From: Alcaligenes pakistanensis
GTDB lineage: Bacteria; Pseudomonadota; Gammaproteobacteria; Burkholderiales; Burkholderiaceae_B
Direction: 5' to 3'
NCBI RefSeq assembly: GCF_014652815.1
Contig: NZ_BMZN01000003.1
Span: 718,228-782,227 of the forward strand
Length of the DNA stretch: 64,000 bases
The notes under the pieces are model-generated. The model was not told where the DNA came from. It saw only the letters and a program-made list of their open reading frames with translations, and did not search any database. The translations under genes and the position numbers were made by a program. Each line of letters starts with the position of its first letter. Position 1 is the stretch's first letter. This document shows positions 1 to 6,654 of this stretch, in pieces.

Positions 1-28
1 GCGGCGGTCTACACCGGCGTCACTGCAT

Positions 29-385
29 TCACACCTCTTTTTTCAACAACACCATGGTGGATGAAAGCTGTGCAACGGCATCGTAATCCTTGAAGACCGC
101 CACCACATCCAGCCCATACTCTTCCACCAAAATCTGCTTCATCTCCTTCTTGAACGCCTTGATCAGGTACAGATCAGCCAGGTCCGCAATATGCGCATTC
201 TCGCGACTCAGGGTCTGCAATGCGGGCTGGCGTTTATGCACCGCCAACATGCTGATCCTGTCCTCAAGCACATCAATCTTCAGCGTCACCACGCCTGATG
301 CAAAGATACTGCTGTTAATGCGGTTGTAGTCCCGGGTCAGCGCCTGCTTGAATTCGCCTAAAGAAGAAAAGCCTGCCATTCCCAT
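29..385 (-). CDS. DUF2294-like small protein
   Basis: A 118-residue soluble protein with no signal peptide or membrane segment. The pattern of a hydrophobic strand (residues about 32-50), a central helix and a closing segment with 'DVVAVFKDYDAVAQ' followed by a hydrophobic strand resembles DUF2294 domain proteins, whose biochemical role is not settled. It is the last visible gene of the minus-strand group that starts at the ferredoxin near 2321, 36 bp after the ornithine cyclodeaminase-like gene, so co-transcription is likely. The start could be the ATG at 385 or the one at 379; neither has a strong ribosome binding site. Family assignment rests on pattern memory only. Confidence 0.55.
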   Translation of the reverse strand: MGMAGFSSLGEFKQALTRDYNRINSSIFASGVVTLKIDVLEDRISMLAVHKRQPALQTLSRENAHIADLADLYLIKAFKKEMKQILVEEYGLDVVAVFKDYDAVAQLSSTMVLLKKEV

Positions 386-421
386 TGCCTACCCCCAACA
401 TTTTTGAATTATTTTCGTTTT

Positions 422-1366
422 TCAGTATGTGGCCTGCGCCTCCTGGGCGGTCTGCCCCAGTCGGAAACGGCGATACGCCAAACCCGCCACGGCGATATCC
501 TCAATCGCCACACCCACTGATTTATACACGCAAATCCCTTGTGAGTCGTAGCCCTGGCCGCGGCTCAATTGCAACCAATCGCTTAGCTCACACAACTTAT
601 CTTGAATACGGCATTCTGGTGCCGCCAGGATCAAGTCCCCTGCCTCAGACAGAGTTTGCTCACTCCACTCCACCACAATTTTGCTGGCACGCTGCAGACA
701 GGCATCATCCAGTTCACGCGCAGCAGGCAGGCTGGAGCCGACGGCCGCCACAAAACAGCCTGGTTTCAAGGTATGCCCATCAAACAATGGGTCGCGACTA
801 CGACTGGCCGTGACCAGGATATCCGCCTGTGCTGCGATTTCATCAGGGCGAGCAGCTCGCACCGGCACACCACAGTCCAGCTCCAGTTGACGGCAACGCT
901 CCTTGTCCACATTCGGACTCCAGACCAATACTCGGCGCAAATCAAAGGCCTGACAAAACTGACGCGCATGCGCTGTCCCTTGAGCCCCCAGCCCCAGCAC
1001 ACCCAAGGTCTGGGATTGTGGGTTAGCACCGTATCGCGCTGCCAAAACTGAACAAGCCGCCGTACGCCACTGCGTAATAGCACCGGCATCAAAAGTAGCC
1101 AAAGCCTGCCCATTGAGCGCATCAAACAGCACAATCACGAAACTGAAGGCGCCCGATACAGTCGTGTAAATTTTTGCCCCGGCCACCTGCTGGCCCGGTA
1201 TTACCGCTCCCAGCGTAGACAGGCGAATCCCTTCCGCTTCCGTACGCACACGACGTTGCTGAGCTGCCTGCCCGCGCCCAAACTCGACAAAAGCCTCCTG
1301 CAACACATCCTGGACGGCGGGCGCATCGAGCAACCCGTGTAACTGCTGATCCGTAAAATGCAGCAT
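422..1366 (-). CDS. Ornithine cyclodeaminase / mu-crystallin family protein
   Basis: A 314-residue NAD(P)-binding protein. The Rossmann motif GVLGLGAQGTAHARQF lies near residue 130, preceded by the family segment 'ALATFDAGAITQWRTAA' that contacts the substrate. Members include ornithine cyclodeaminase, alanine dehydrogenases, delta-pyrroline-carboxylate or ketimine reductases and mu-crystallin, so the substrate cannot be read from sequence. I start at the ATG at 1366, which has AGGGGA six bases upstream, rather than the GTG at 1372 that abuts it. The gene lies 12 bp downstream of a ferredoxin gene. In this cluster a reductase for a cyclic imine or an amino-acid-like intermediate is a reasonable inference, not a demonstrated role. 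Confidence 0.88.
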   Translation of the reverse strand: MLHFTDQQLHGLLDAPAVQDVLQEAFVEFGRGQAAQQRRVRTEAEGIRLSTLGAVIPGQQVAGAKIYTTVSGAFSFVIVLFDALNGQALATFDAGAITQWRTAACSVLAARYGANPQSQTLGVLGLGAQGTAHARQFCQAFDLRRVLVWSPNVDKERCRQLELDCGVPVRAARPDEIAAQADILVTASRSRDPLFDGHTLKPGCFVAAVGSSLPAARELDDACLQRASKIVVEWSEQTLSEAGDLILAAPECRIQDKLCELSDWLQLSRGQGYDSQGICVYKSVGVAIEDIAVAGLAYRRFRLGQTAQEAQATY

Positions 1367-1378
1367 ACGCACTCCCCT

Positions 1379-1657
1379 TTACCAGGTCACCGTGACATCA
1401 CCACGCACAAACGTCTGGCACGCCATGCGAAAACCCTGCTCCAGATCCTGTTCGGACAGGTGTTTGTGTTCCTTGGCTTTAACGTCATCCGTATTGTCCA
1501 GGCCAGCCGTAATCCGGCATTTGCACGTCCCGCAGAGGCCACCACCGCATTTGAAAGGGATTCCGCCACGCTCTCGTATGGAAACGCGCAACAAGTTGCT
1601 GTTTTCGGCGGCGGAGACCACTAAGTCGTTATTTGAAGCAAATGTAATCTGAACCAT
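1379..1657 (-). CDS. [2Fe-2S] ferredoxin (plant type), first copy
   Basis: A 92-residue plant-type ferredoxin. The cluster-binding loop is CGGGLCGTC (cysteines near residues 37, 42 and 45), with the fourth cysteine in 'RMACQTF' near the C terminus. It should carry electrons from a flavin reductase to an oxygenase in the cytoplasm. It is one of two ferredoxins in the same minus-strand operon, separated by a small unknown gene, and lies 12 bp upstream of the cyclodeaminase-like gene. Two distinct ferredoxins with one reductase nearby suggest either two oxygenases or two electron-accepting steps. No Rieske oxygenase is visible in the window. Confidence 0.92.
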   Translation of the reverse strand: MVQITFASNNDLVVSAAENSNLLRVSIRERGGIPFKCGGGLCGTCKCRITAGLDNTDDVKAKEHKHLSEQDLEQGFRMACQTFVRGDVTVTW

Positions 1658-1668
1658 ATTCTGCTACC

Positions 1669-2013
1669 TCAGGATTGCTGCTGTGCAAAAGCCTGGGCTT
1701 TTGCCGTCGTATCGGGCCTTGCACACTCGCGCAGCTCGGCTTGTTGCGTGCCAAAACGCGTCAGGCCAGCCAGCTCCTCGTAAGCTTGCTCGGGTGTCGC
1801 AAACTTCTCCATCTGCCGAGTAGGAATATCGTTGGTCGTGCCATTCGGTGTTTCTTCCACGATGCGCACGCGCGACTTTTCCTGAATACGGGCAATGGCA
1901 AACACCGCCTTGAAGCGACCGTGAAAATAGTACTCATAGGCCGCGACCACCTCCACGCCCACACCCGGCTCTGTACGGTATTCACCCGGCTTGCTGGTCA
2001 GCACCACATACAT
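1669..2013 (-). CDS. Unknown small conserved-looking protein between two ferredoxins
   Basis: A 114-residue protein I cannot assign to a named family. It begins MYVVLTSKPGEYRTE and has an aromatic-rich middle (EYYFHGRFKAVFAIA) and a polar C-terminal tail; there are no cysteines in a metal-binding arrangement and no membrane segment. The start is the ATG at 2011-2013, with AGGAGG seven bases upstream. It overlaps the stop codon of the upstream ferredoxin (TGATG arrangement), implying translational coupling. Its fixed place between two ferredoxin genes suggests an accessory or assembly partner of an electron-transfer chain. That is inference from context only. Confidence 0.75.
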   Translation of the reverse strand: MYVVLTSKPGEYRTEPGVGVEVVAAYEYYFHGRFKAVFAIARIQEKSRVRIVEETPNGTTNDIPTRQMEKFATPEQAYEELAGLTRFGTQQAELRECARPDTTAKAQAFAQQQS

Positions 2014-2321
2014 CACTGCACCTCCTGTGTTTCAACTTGCTCCAGAACGATGTCCTGATTGATCCACAACTGACACGTCAGTCGCCAGCCCTGATCCAGC
2101 CGCTCGCCCAACTGTTTTTTCTCTTTCCAGTTGGCCGCAGGCAGATGTTCAGCCCCCTCCAGAACGCGGCAGGCACACTTGGCACACTTGCCCATGCCAC
2201 AACCGTAGGTCAAGTGGGGAAAGGGGAACTGTTTGATGCCCGCCCTGACCACCAAATTAGTGTTCTCTTGCACTTCGCCCACATGAGTCTGGCCGTTTTT
2301 ATGAAAAGTAATGGTTGGCAT
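2013..2321 (-). CDS. [2Fe-2S] ferredoxin, second copy
   Basis: A 102-residue ferredoxin with the loop CGMGKCAKC (near residues 41-49) and a fourth cysteine in 'RLTCQLW'. The spacing fits a plant-type 2Fe-2S cluster, although the loop is less typical than in the neighbouring ferredoxin. It is the first gene of the minus-strand operon that continues through the unknown protein, ferredoxin 1, the cyclodeaminase-like gene and the DUF2294-like gene. A perfect GGTATACC palindrome lies about 70 bp upstream of its start, which I take as an operator for the GntR protein encoded at 10658. Confidence 0.9.
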   Translation of the reverse strand: MPTITFHKNGQTHVGEVQENTNLVVRAGIKQFPFPHLTYGCGMGKCAKCACRVLEGAEHLPAANWKEKKQLGERLDQGWRLTCQLWINQDIVLEQVETQEVQ

Positions 2322-2389
2322 AAGACCTCCTGCTTGCTGCCAATAATGCGACCGGATTGCGAGCCCTGACCGCCTGAAAAACCAAGAAC

Positions 2390-2397
2390 GGTATACC
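2390..2397. promoter_or_regulatory. GTATAC-type operator 1 (GGTATACC)
   Basis: A perfect 8-bp palindrome in the gap between the ferredoxin (start 2321) and the small plus-strand ORF. The same GTATAC core recurs in the other promoter gaps of the cluster. It fits the inverted-repeat style typical of FadR/FCD-type GntR regulators. Assignment to the GntR at 10658 is inference. Confidence 0.55.
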
Positions 2398-2460
2398 TAT
2401 TCAAAAATCGCGTTCCACAAACAACGATTTTTCCTGTTTTTAGACACTACTTTCCGCCAA

Positions 2461-2490
2461 TTTGAGTAGAAACCCCTATTGCGGTATACT
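2461..2490 (+). promoter_or_regulatory. Promoter with embedded GTATAC operator 2, reading toward the 63-residue ORF
   Basis: On the plus strand TTGAGT (2461-2466) and TATACT (2485-2490) are separated by 18 bp, a plausible sigma-70 promoter. The -10 hexamer overlaps the palindromic core GGTATACT at 2483-2490, so a bound repressor would block it. The expected start of transcription near 2497 leaves about 25 nt before the ATG at 2523. Confidence 0.45.
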
Positions 2491-2522
2491 TAATTCAATT
2501 CAACCAAACCAATGAGATCATT

Positions 2523-2714
2523 ATGAAAACCCCCGTCGAACTTCGCTATCTGCAGCGTCCCGTCGGCGAGCAGTTGCTGCCCCACTTGGCTCAGCGCAAG
2601 CATCTGCGCCGTCGTATTCCACTGATCAACCTGCCTTCACTGAGCGAACTGTTTGGTGTCTGCAAGAAAAGCGATCACGATACTGCGCACGATCAACTCC
2701 CCCACCGTGCCTAA
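2523..2714 (+). CDS. Candidate small basic protein (63 aa), unknown
   Basis: A short ORF in an otherwise gene-free 390-bp gap, on the opposite strand from its neighbours. Its codons favour CTG, CGC/CGT and C- or G-ending triplets, as in the neighbouring genes. It overlaps the end of the reductase gene by only 4 bp, and a promoter-like pair with a GTATAC operator sits directly upstream. The protein is arginine- and histidine-rich (for example KHLRRRIPLINL) with a single cysteine near residue 46. I recognise no family. It could be a small regulator or accessory factor of the oxygenase system, or a chance ORF. Ribosome binding is weak (GAGATC). Confidence 0.45.
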   Translation: MKTPVELRYLQRPVGEQLLPHLAQRKHLRRRIPLINLPSLSELFGVCKKSDHDTAHDQLPHRA

Positions 2715-3745
2715 GCCACAGAAGGCTCGACAGGGCGGTTATCGGACTGAAAATTGAATGCGTCGGCATAGATGAATCGCTCATCAGCCCCATACTCTTT
2801 GAAAAGGCTGGAAGCCTGCTCGATCATCACGGGCGAGCCACACAGGTAAATGGCATGCTCGGACAAGTCCGGCTCGTCCAGGCAAACCTGCTGCTGGACA
2901 TAGCCTCTTGCCCCCTGCCAAGCCTCATCCGCGTGTGACAGCACAGGGACGAAGCGGAATTCGCATAAACGATCCGACCAGGACTCAATTTCTTGAGCCA
3001 GATACAAATCTTCGGGTCGGTTCATGCCCCAGTACAAGCTGACGGGCGGACAATCATCCTTGTCCAGCAAGGACTCCAAAATGGCTTTGATAGGCGCAAT
3101 GCCGGTGCCTGTTGCTACCATCACCATGGGCCGCCAATCACGTTCGTGCCAATAAAACACGCCTAATGGCAGCTCCAGTTGCAACGCATCGCCAAGCTGC
3201 AAATTAGGCAAACAATGTTGGGTGAAACGCCCCCCTTCCACTTCCCGCACATGTAGCTCGATTTGCCCATGGCGGGCATCGGCATTGGCCATGGAAAAAC
3301 TGCGTGCCCGTCCGTCCTCAAACAAGATATTCAGGTACTGGCCAGGGCGGAACCGTACTTCCACTTGCGCAGGTAGTTGCAGCTTCAAACGCCAGATGCC
3401 CTGGCAGGCCTGCTGCACGCTTAGCACGCTTGCGCTAACTTGCTGGGTCTCGGGCAACACATCCTGATGATTCGCCAGACTGATTTCAATATCTGCATCC
3501 AATCTGGCCTGGCAGGCGGCGGCATGGCCCTGCTCGTGCTCTTCATCGGCAATGCTCATGGGCAGGCAGTCATCCTCATAGCAGACCTTCCCACGAGTAA
3601 CTTGAATGCGGCACGTGCCGCAACCGCCAAACTCGCAGTCGCTGTGAATACGCACTCCTTGCCGCTGGGCCGCCTGCAAAATAGTCTCTTGCGGCTCTAC
3701 CCAGAACTGCTCGCCGGTTTCCCGGATATCGACACGATGGGCCAT
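2711..3745 (-). CDS. Ferredoxin-NAD(P)H reductase with N-terminal [2Fe-2S] domain
   Basis: A 344-residue flavoprotein. Residues about 1-90 are a plant-type ferredoxin domain (CEFGGCGTC, with a further cysteine in 'AAACQAR'). Then comes an FAD domain (RFRPGQYLNILF and RSFSMAN) and an NAD domain (MVMVATGTGIAPIKAI). This is the layout of BenC/XylZ-type oxygenase reductases and of AscD-like reductases. It should move electrons from NAD(P)H to an oxygenase, directly or through the separate ferredoxins. I start at the ATG at 3745, which has AGGAGG six to seven bases upstream, not at the longer frame. It is the last gene of the operon that begins with the diiron protein, 20 bp after the GlcG-like gene. 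Confidence 0.9.
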   Translation of the reverse strand: MAHRVDIRETGEQFWVEPQETILQAAQRQGVRIHSDCEFGGCGTCRIQVTRGKVCYEDDCLPMSIADEEHEQGHAAACQARLDADIEISLANHQDVLPETQQVSASVLSVQQACQGIWRLKLQLPAQVEVRFRPGQYLNILFEDGRARSFSMANADARHGQIELHVREVEGGRFTQHCLPNLQLGDALQLELPLGVFYWHERDWRPMVMVATGTGIAPIKAILESLLDKDDCPPVSLYWGMNRPEDLYLAQEIESWSDRLCEFRFVPVLSHADEAWQGARGYVQQQVCLDEPDLSEHAIYLCGSPVMIEQASSLFKEYGADERFIYADAFNFQSDNRPVEPSVA

Positions 3746-3765
3746 GACCTGTCCTCCTGATGCCA

Positions 3766-4248
3766 CTATTTCTTGATATCTGCCTGAACCAGCACGTCCA
3801 GACCCTCGTCTTTCAAGGCATCGGCCAGCGCCTGCAAACCGGCTACGCCCGCTGCCGTGTCTTGCTCTCCATTACCCCCACTCAGACCAATGCCGCCAAT
3901 CACTTCGCCATTGACCACAATGGGATAGCCGCCAACAAAGGCTGCAAAGCGTCCTTCAAAACTCAGCTGAATCCCAAAAGCCTCATTGCCCGGCAAGGCT
4001 GGCCCATTAGGGGCTTTGGTGAACAGGTGGGTAGAGCGCTTATGGCCAGCGGCGGTAAACGCCTTGTTCCAGGCAATCTGAGCGCCTGTTATACGCGCCC
4101 CATCCATGCGTTCGAGCACGATGGGGTAGCCCCCCTCGTCCACCACACACACGGTCTCCAGCACACCGATTTCTTTGGATTTGGCAATCGCCGCGTCGAC
4201 CATCAAGCGCGCTTCGCGCTGTTCGAGACGTAGGATTTTTTTCATCAT
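3766..4248 (-). CDS. GlcG/HbpS-like protein
   Basis: A 160-residue cytoplasmic protein of the GlcG/HbpS/PduO-C family, recognised by the N-terminal 'VCVVDEGGYPIVLERMDGA' segment and the C-terminal glycine-rich 'GEVIGGIGLSGG' strand. Members have been linked to heme or small-molecule binding and often lie in catabolic operons without a defined reaction. The ATGs at 4248 and 4245 follow GAGAAAA; the longer TTG start at 4257 is unlikely. It lies between the aldehyde dehydrogenase and the reductase, with short gaps on both sides, so it probably belongs to the same transcript. Its exact role here is unknown. Confidence 0.85.
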   Translation of the reverse strand: MMKKILRLEQREARLMVDAAIAKSKEIGVLETVCVVDEGGYPIVLERMDGARITGAQIAWNKAFTAAGHKRSTHLFTKAPNGPALPGNEAFGIQLSFEGRFAAFVGGYPIVVNGEVIGGIGLSGGNGEQDTAAGVAGLQALADALKDEGLDVLVQADIKK

Positions 4249-4276
4249 TTTTCTCAATATTTCGAGTTAGTAAAAT

Positions 4277-5737
4277 TCAGATGCCGCGATACACGGTCTT
4301 GATCTGGGTGTAGAACTCCAAACCAGCCCGGCCAGATTCACGGAACGTAGAGGTGCTGGACTGTTTCAGCCCACCAAAGGGTGCGTTGATCAAATTGCCG
4401 GTTGTGGTGCGATTGATCTTGACCGTGCCCGCCTCAATATCATTGGCAAAGCGATGCGCATACTCGGCACTGCGAGTCACGATGGCCGCGGACAAGCCGT
4501 ATTCGGTGTCATTGGCCATGGCCAGAGCCTGCTCGTAAGAATCAAACTCCAGCAGCGCAATCACCGGGCCGAAGATCTCTTCACGGGCAATACGCATCTT
4601 TTGAGTCACATCGGTAAACAAGGCCGGGCGCATGAACAGACCGCGGGCATACTCGCCCTCTGTCAGGCGTTCGCCGCCCAGCAGATGAGTGGCTTCCTGT
4701 TTACCTATGGCGACATAGCTCAGGATGCTTTCCAATTGTCTTTCGGTCGCAATAGGCCCCAGATCTGGGTTGCTGCTTAGCCCGTTACCCACGCTCAAGG
4801 CACGTACCTTTTCCACCAGTCGAGTCGTGAACGCTTCCTTCACCTGACGATGTACCAACACACGGCTGGTACCGGTGCACGCTTGCCCACTCAATGAAAA
4901 CCCGCCTTGCACCACCAGTTTGACCGCCAGATCCAGATCAGCGTCTTCCATCACGATCAAGGGATTCTTGCCGCCCAACTCCATCTGGGTGCGGGTGCTC
5001 ATGCGCGCTTGACGGCAGATGTCTTCACCCGCTTTTGTCGAGCCGGTAAACGAGATAGCCCGCACCTGGGGAGCCTGTACCAGTGTCGGCCCCACTTCTC
5101 CAGCTCGCCCATGTACCAGATTGAGCACACCCGCTGGAATGCCCGCTTGCGCAAAGGCTTCACACAGGTAGTAGCCCGTCAAAGGCGTATCCGAAGAAGG
5201 CTTGAAGACGACGGTATTGCCGGTAATCAGCGCGGGCGCAATTTTGCGCGCCGGAATAGAGATGGGAAAATTCCAAGGGGCAATCACGGATACCACACCC
5301 AAGGGTTCGCGCTGGGTGTAGACCAATTGCTGCGCATCATCCTGCGGGAATGTCTCACCACTGTATGTCTGGCCTTCCACCGCATAAAAACGCAGTGTCT
5401 GGGCCGAACGCCCAACTTCCATCTTGCTTTGCGCCAGTGTTTTGCCTTCCTCCCGAGTCAGACCCTGAGCAATGCGCTCCACATTGCTATCCAGCCAGTT
5501 GGCTGCCGCATTCAAGATACGTGCCCGAGCCGAAATAGGTGTCGCCCGCCACCCGGCAAATGCCGCCTGAGCCGCCGCAACAGCCGCTTGCGCATCCTCT
5601 GCTGTGGACAGGGGAAAAGCTCCCACCACATCGTCCCGATCAGCTGGATTCAGATTGGCTTGCGTGCGTCCACTCTGGCTGGGCAGCCACTGCCCATCAA
5701 TGTAATTGTCGAAAACAACGTCCTTGAGATTGTCCAC
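4277..5737 (-). CDS. Aldehyde dehydrogenase, ketoglutaric-semialdehyde-dehydrogenase-like
   Basis: A 486-residue NAD(P)-dependent aldehyde dehydrogenase. The cofactor glycine motif is SFTGSTKAG, the general-base glutamate lies in MELGGKNP and the catalytic cysteine in SGQACTGTSR. The N-terminal signature 'FDNYIDGQWLPSQSG' and 'NPADRDDVVGAFP' are like the alpha-ketoglutaric semialdehyde dehydrogenase/GucD group. It should oxidise an aldehyde produced in this pathway to the acid. I choose the GTG at 5737 (AAGGA about ten bases upstream), because the extra 59 residues of the longer frame are not family-like. The gene follows the diiron protein by 59 bp. Confidence 0.92.
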   Translation of the reverse strand: MDNLKDVVFDNYIDGQWLPSQSGRTQANLNPADRDDVVGAFPLSTAEDAQAAVAAAQAAFAGWRATPISARARILNAAANWLDSNVERIAQGLTREEGKTLAQSKMEVGRSAQTLRFYAVEGQTYSGETFPQDDAQQLVYTQREPLGVVSVIAPWNFPISIPARKIAPALITGNTVVFKPSSDTPLTGYYLCEAFAQAGIPAGVLNLVHGRAGEVGPTLVQAPQVRAISFTGSTKAGEDICRQARMSTRTQMELGGKNPLIVMEDADLDLAVKLVVQGGFSLSGQACTGTSRVLVHRQVKEAFTTRLVEKVRALSVGNGLSSNPDLGPIATERQLESILSYVAIGKQEATHLLGGERLTEGEYARGLFMRPALFTDVTQKMRIAREEIFGPVIALLEFDSYEQALAMANDTEYGLSAAIVTRSAEYAHRFANDIEAGTVKINRTTTGNLINAPFGGLKQSSTSTFRESGRAGLEFYTQIKTVYRGI

Positions 5738-5796
5738 CGCTGTACATCCTTGTTCTAAGTCGGCGGGCCGCCCATGCGCCCGCCCGGCTGATTGGC

Positions 5797-6531
5797 TCAG
5801 GCTGCTTCCAACTGCAGCTCTTGCAGACTGATCTCGTTCTGAACGTAATCGGTGTACAGCGCAGTGGTATACAGTAGACGCATCTCGGCACCAATTTCGC
5901 AGATGCGAAGGCAACGCTGCTGCAGTTCGATGGTGTTGGCGTGCTCAAGCACAATCTGGTAGCCGCGCTCACCGTGAATTTCGTCAGACACAATGTGCAG
6001 ATCAAAGAACTCGACCTCTTCATCGGTGAAACCGTATTTCTCACGTAAGGTCGGTGTCTGTTTGCGATAAATAGACGGCACTTGCGACTCCAATCCCACC
6101 ACCAGGCCAGCCACAGCGACAACCGGGTCTTCGCGCATAGCAATGGCATAACACCAGGCCTGCAAGGCTCGGGTAGTGGCATTCATATTGTCGGGATTCT
6201 CAATCCGTGCCCGTGTCGTGCCGCAGGCTTCACCGAAGCGGATCAGCAAATCGGTATGACGGTCGCCACCGATTTCTTCTTCGTACATATTGGCCAGCAA
6301 AAAGTCTTTGGCTTCGACATATTCAGCTGGAGTACGCGCATACAGGTATCCCAGATAGTCCGCAAAGGGGCCCACATAGTGATAGTGGTTCTCTGCCCAG
6401 CGCGCCAAATGCTCGCGGCTCAATTTGCCAGTGGCCCAAGCAATGCTGAAGGGAGAGGTGTTAGCACTTTTACCTTTAATGGCCGTTTCCAGCGCAGCGC
6501 GAAATTCATCGCGATTCAGCAGTTTTTCCAT
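5797..6531 (-). CDS. Heme-oxygenase-like diiron oxidase (iron-containing redox enzyme family)
   Basis: A 244-residue all-helical protein of the TenA/PqqC/heme-oxygenase fold. All six diiron ligands of the CADD/UndA-type oxidases can be placed: E85 and H92 in YEEEIGGDRH, E148 in VGLESQ, and H179, D183 and H186 in LHIVSDEIH. The E-x6-H and H-x3-D-x2-H spacings match CADD exactly. Known members use O2 to decarboxylate, cleave or N-oxygenate amino-acid-like or fatty-acid substrates, and others make p-aminobenzoate. Here it heads an operon with an aldehyde dehydrogenase and an electron-transfer reductase, which points to oxygenation of a small substrate. An operator and a promoter lie 70-80 bp upstream. 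Confidence 0.87.
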   Translation of the reverse strand: MEKLLNRDEFRAALETAIKGKSANTSPFSIAWATGKLSREHLARWAENHYHYVGPFADYLGYLYARTPAEYVEAKDFLLANMYEEEIGGDRHTDLLIRFGEACGTTRARIENPDNMNATTRALQAWCYAIAMREDPVVAVAGLVVGLESQVPSIYRKQTPTLREKYGFTDEEVEFFDLHIVSDEIHGERGYQIVLEHANTIELQQRCLRICEIGAEMRLLYTTALYTDYVQNEISLQELQLEAA

Positions 6532-6550
6532 GACTGTTTCCTTATTGAAA

Positions 6551-6574
6551 GTCGGCGCTTTTACTGCAGCCGAC
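6551..6574 (-). other. Leader hairpin upstream of the diiron oxidase gene
   Basis: GTCGGC (6551-6556) pairs with GCCGAC (6569-6574) across a 12-nt loop, between the likely transcription start and the ribosome binding site of the diiron oxidase gene. It may stabilise or modulate the mRNA; no U-tract follows, so it is not a terminator. Confidence 0.35.
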
Positions 6575-6598
6575 GAAAGATGAAGTTTGGATTATTTA

Positions 6599-6614
6599 AG
6601 TATATTGTATACCG
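6599..6614 (-). promoter_or_regulatory. GTATAC operator 3 and -10 element for the diiron oxidase operon
   Basis: GTATAC lies at 6607-6612 in the context TTGTATACCG. On the minus strand it is followed directly by TATACT (6599-6604), a good -10 hexamer, so the palindrome sits in the spacer of the presumed promoter and a bound repressor would exclude polymerase. No convincing -35 was seen. The diiron oxidase start at 6531 is about 70 bp away. Confidence 0.5.
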
Positions 6615-6654
6615 TCTACTATTTTAGAAAGTAGGGAATAACCCTGCCAACTTA

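Noticed and set aside
5797..6531. The diiron protein as the hydroxylamine oxidase DnfA of Alcaligenes
   Set aside because: The neighbouring genes do not match what I recall of the dnf cluster, for example no glutamine amidotransferase is present, so I keep a family-level call only.
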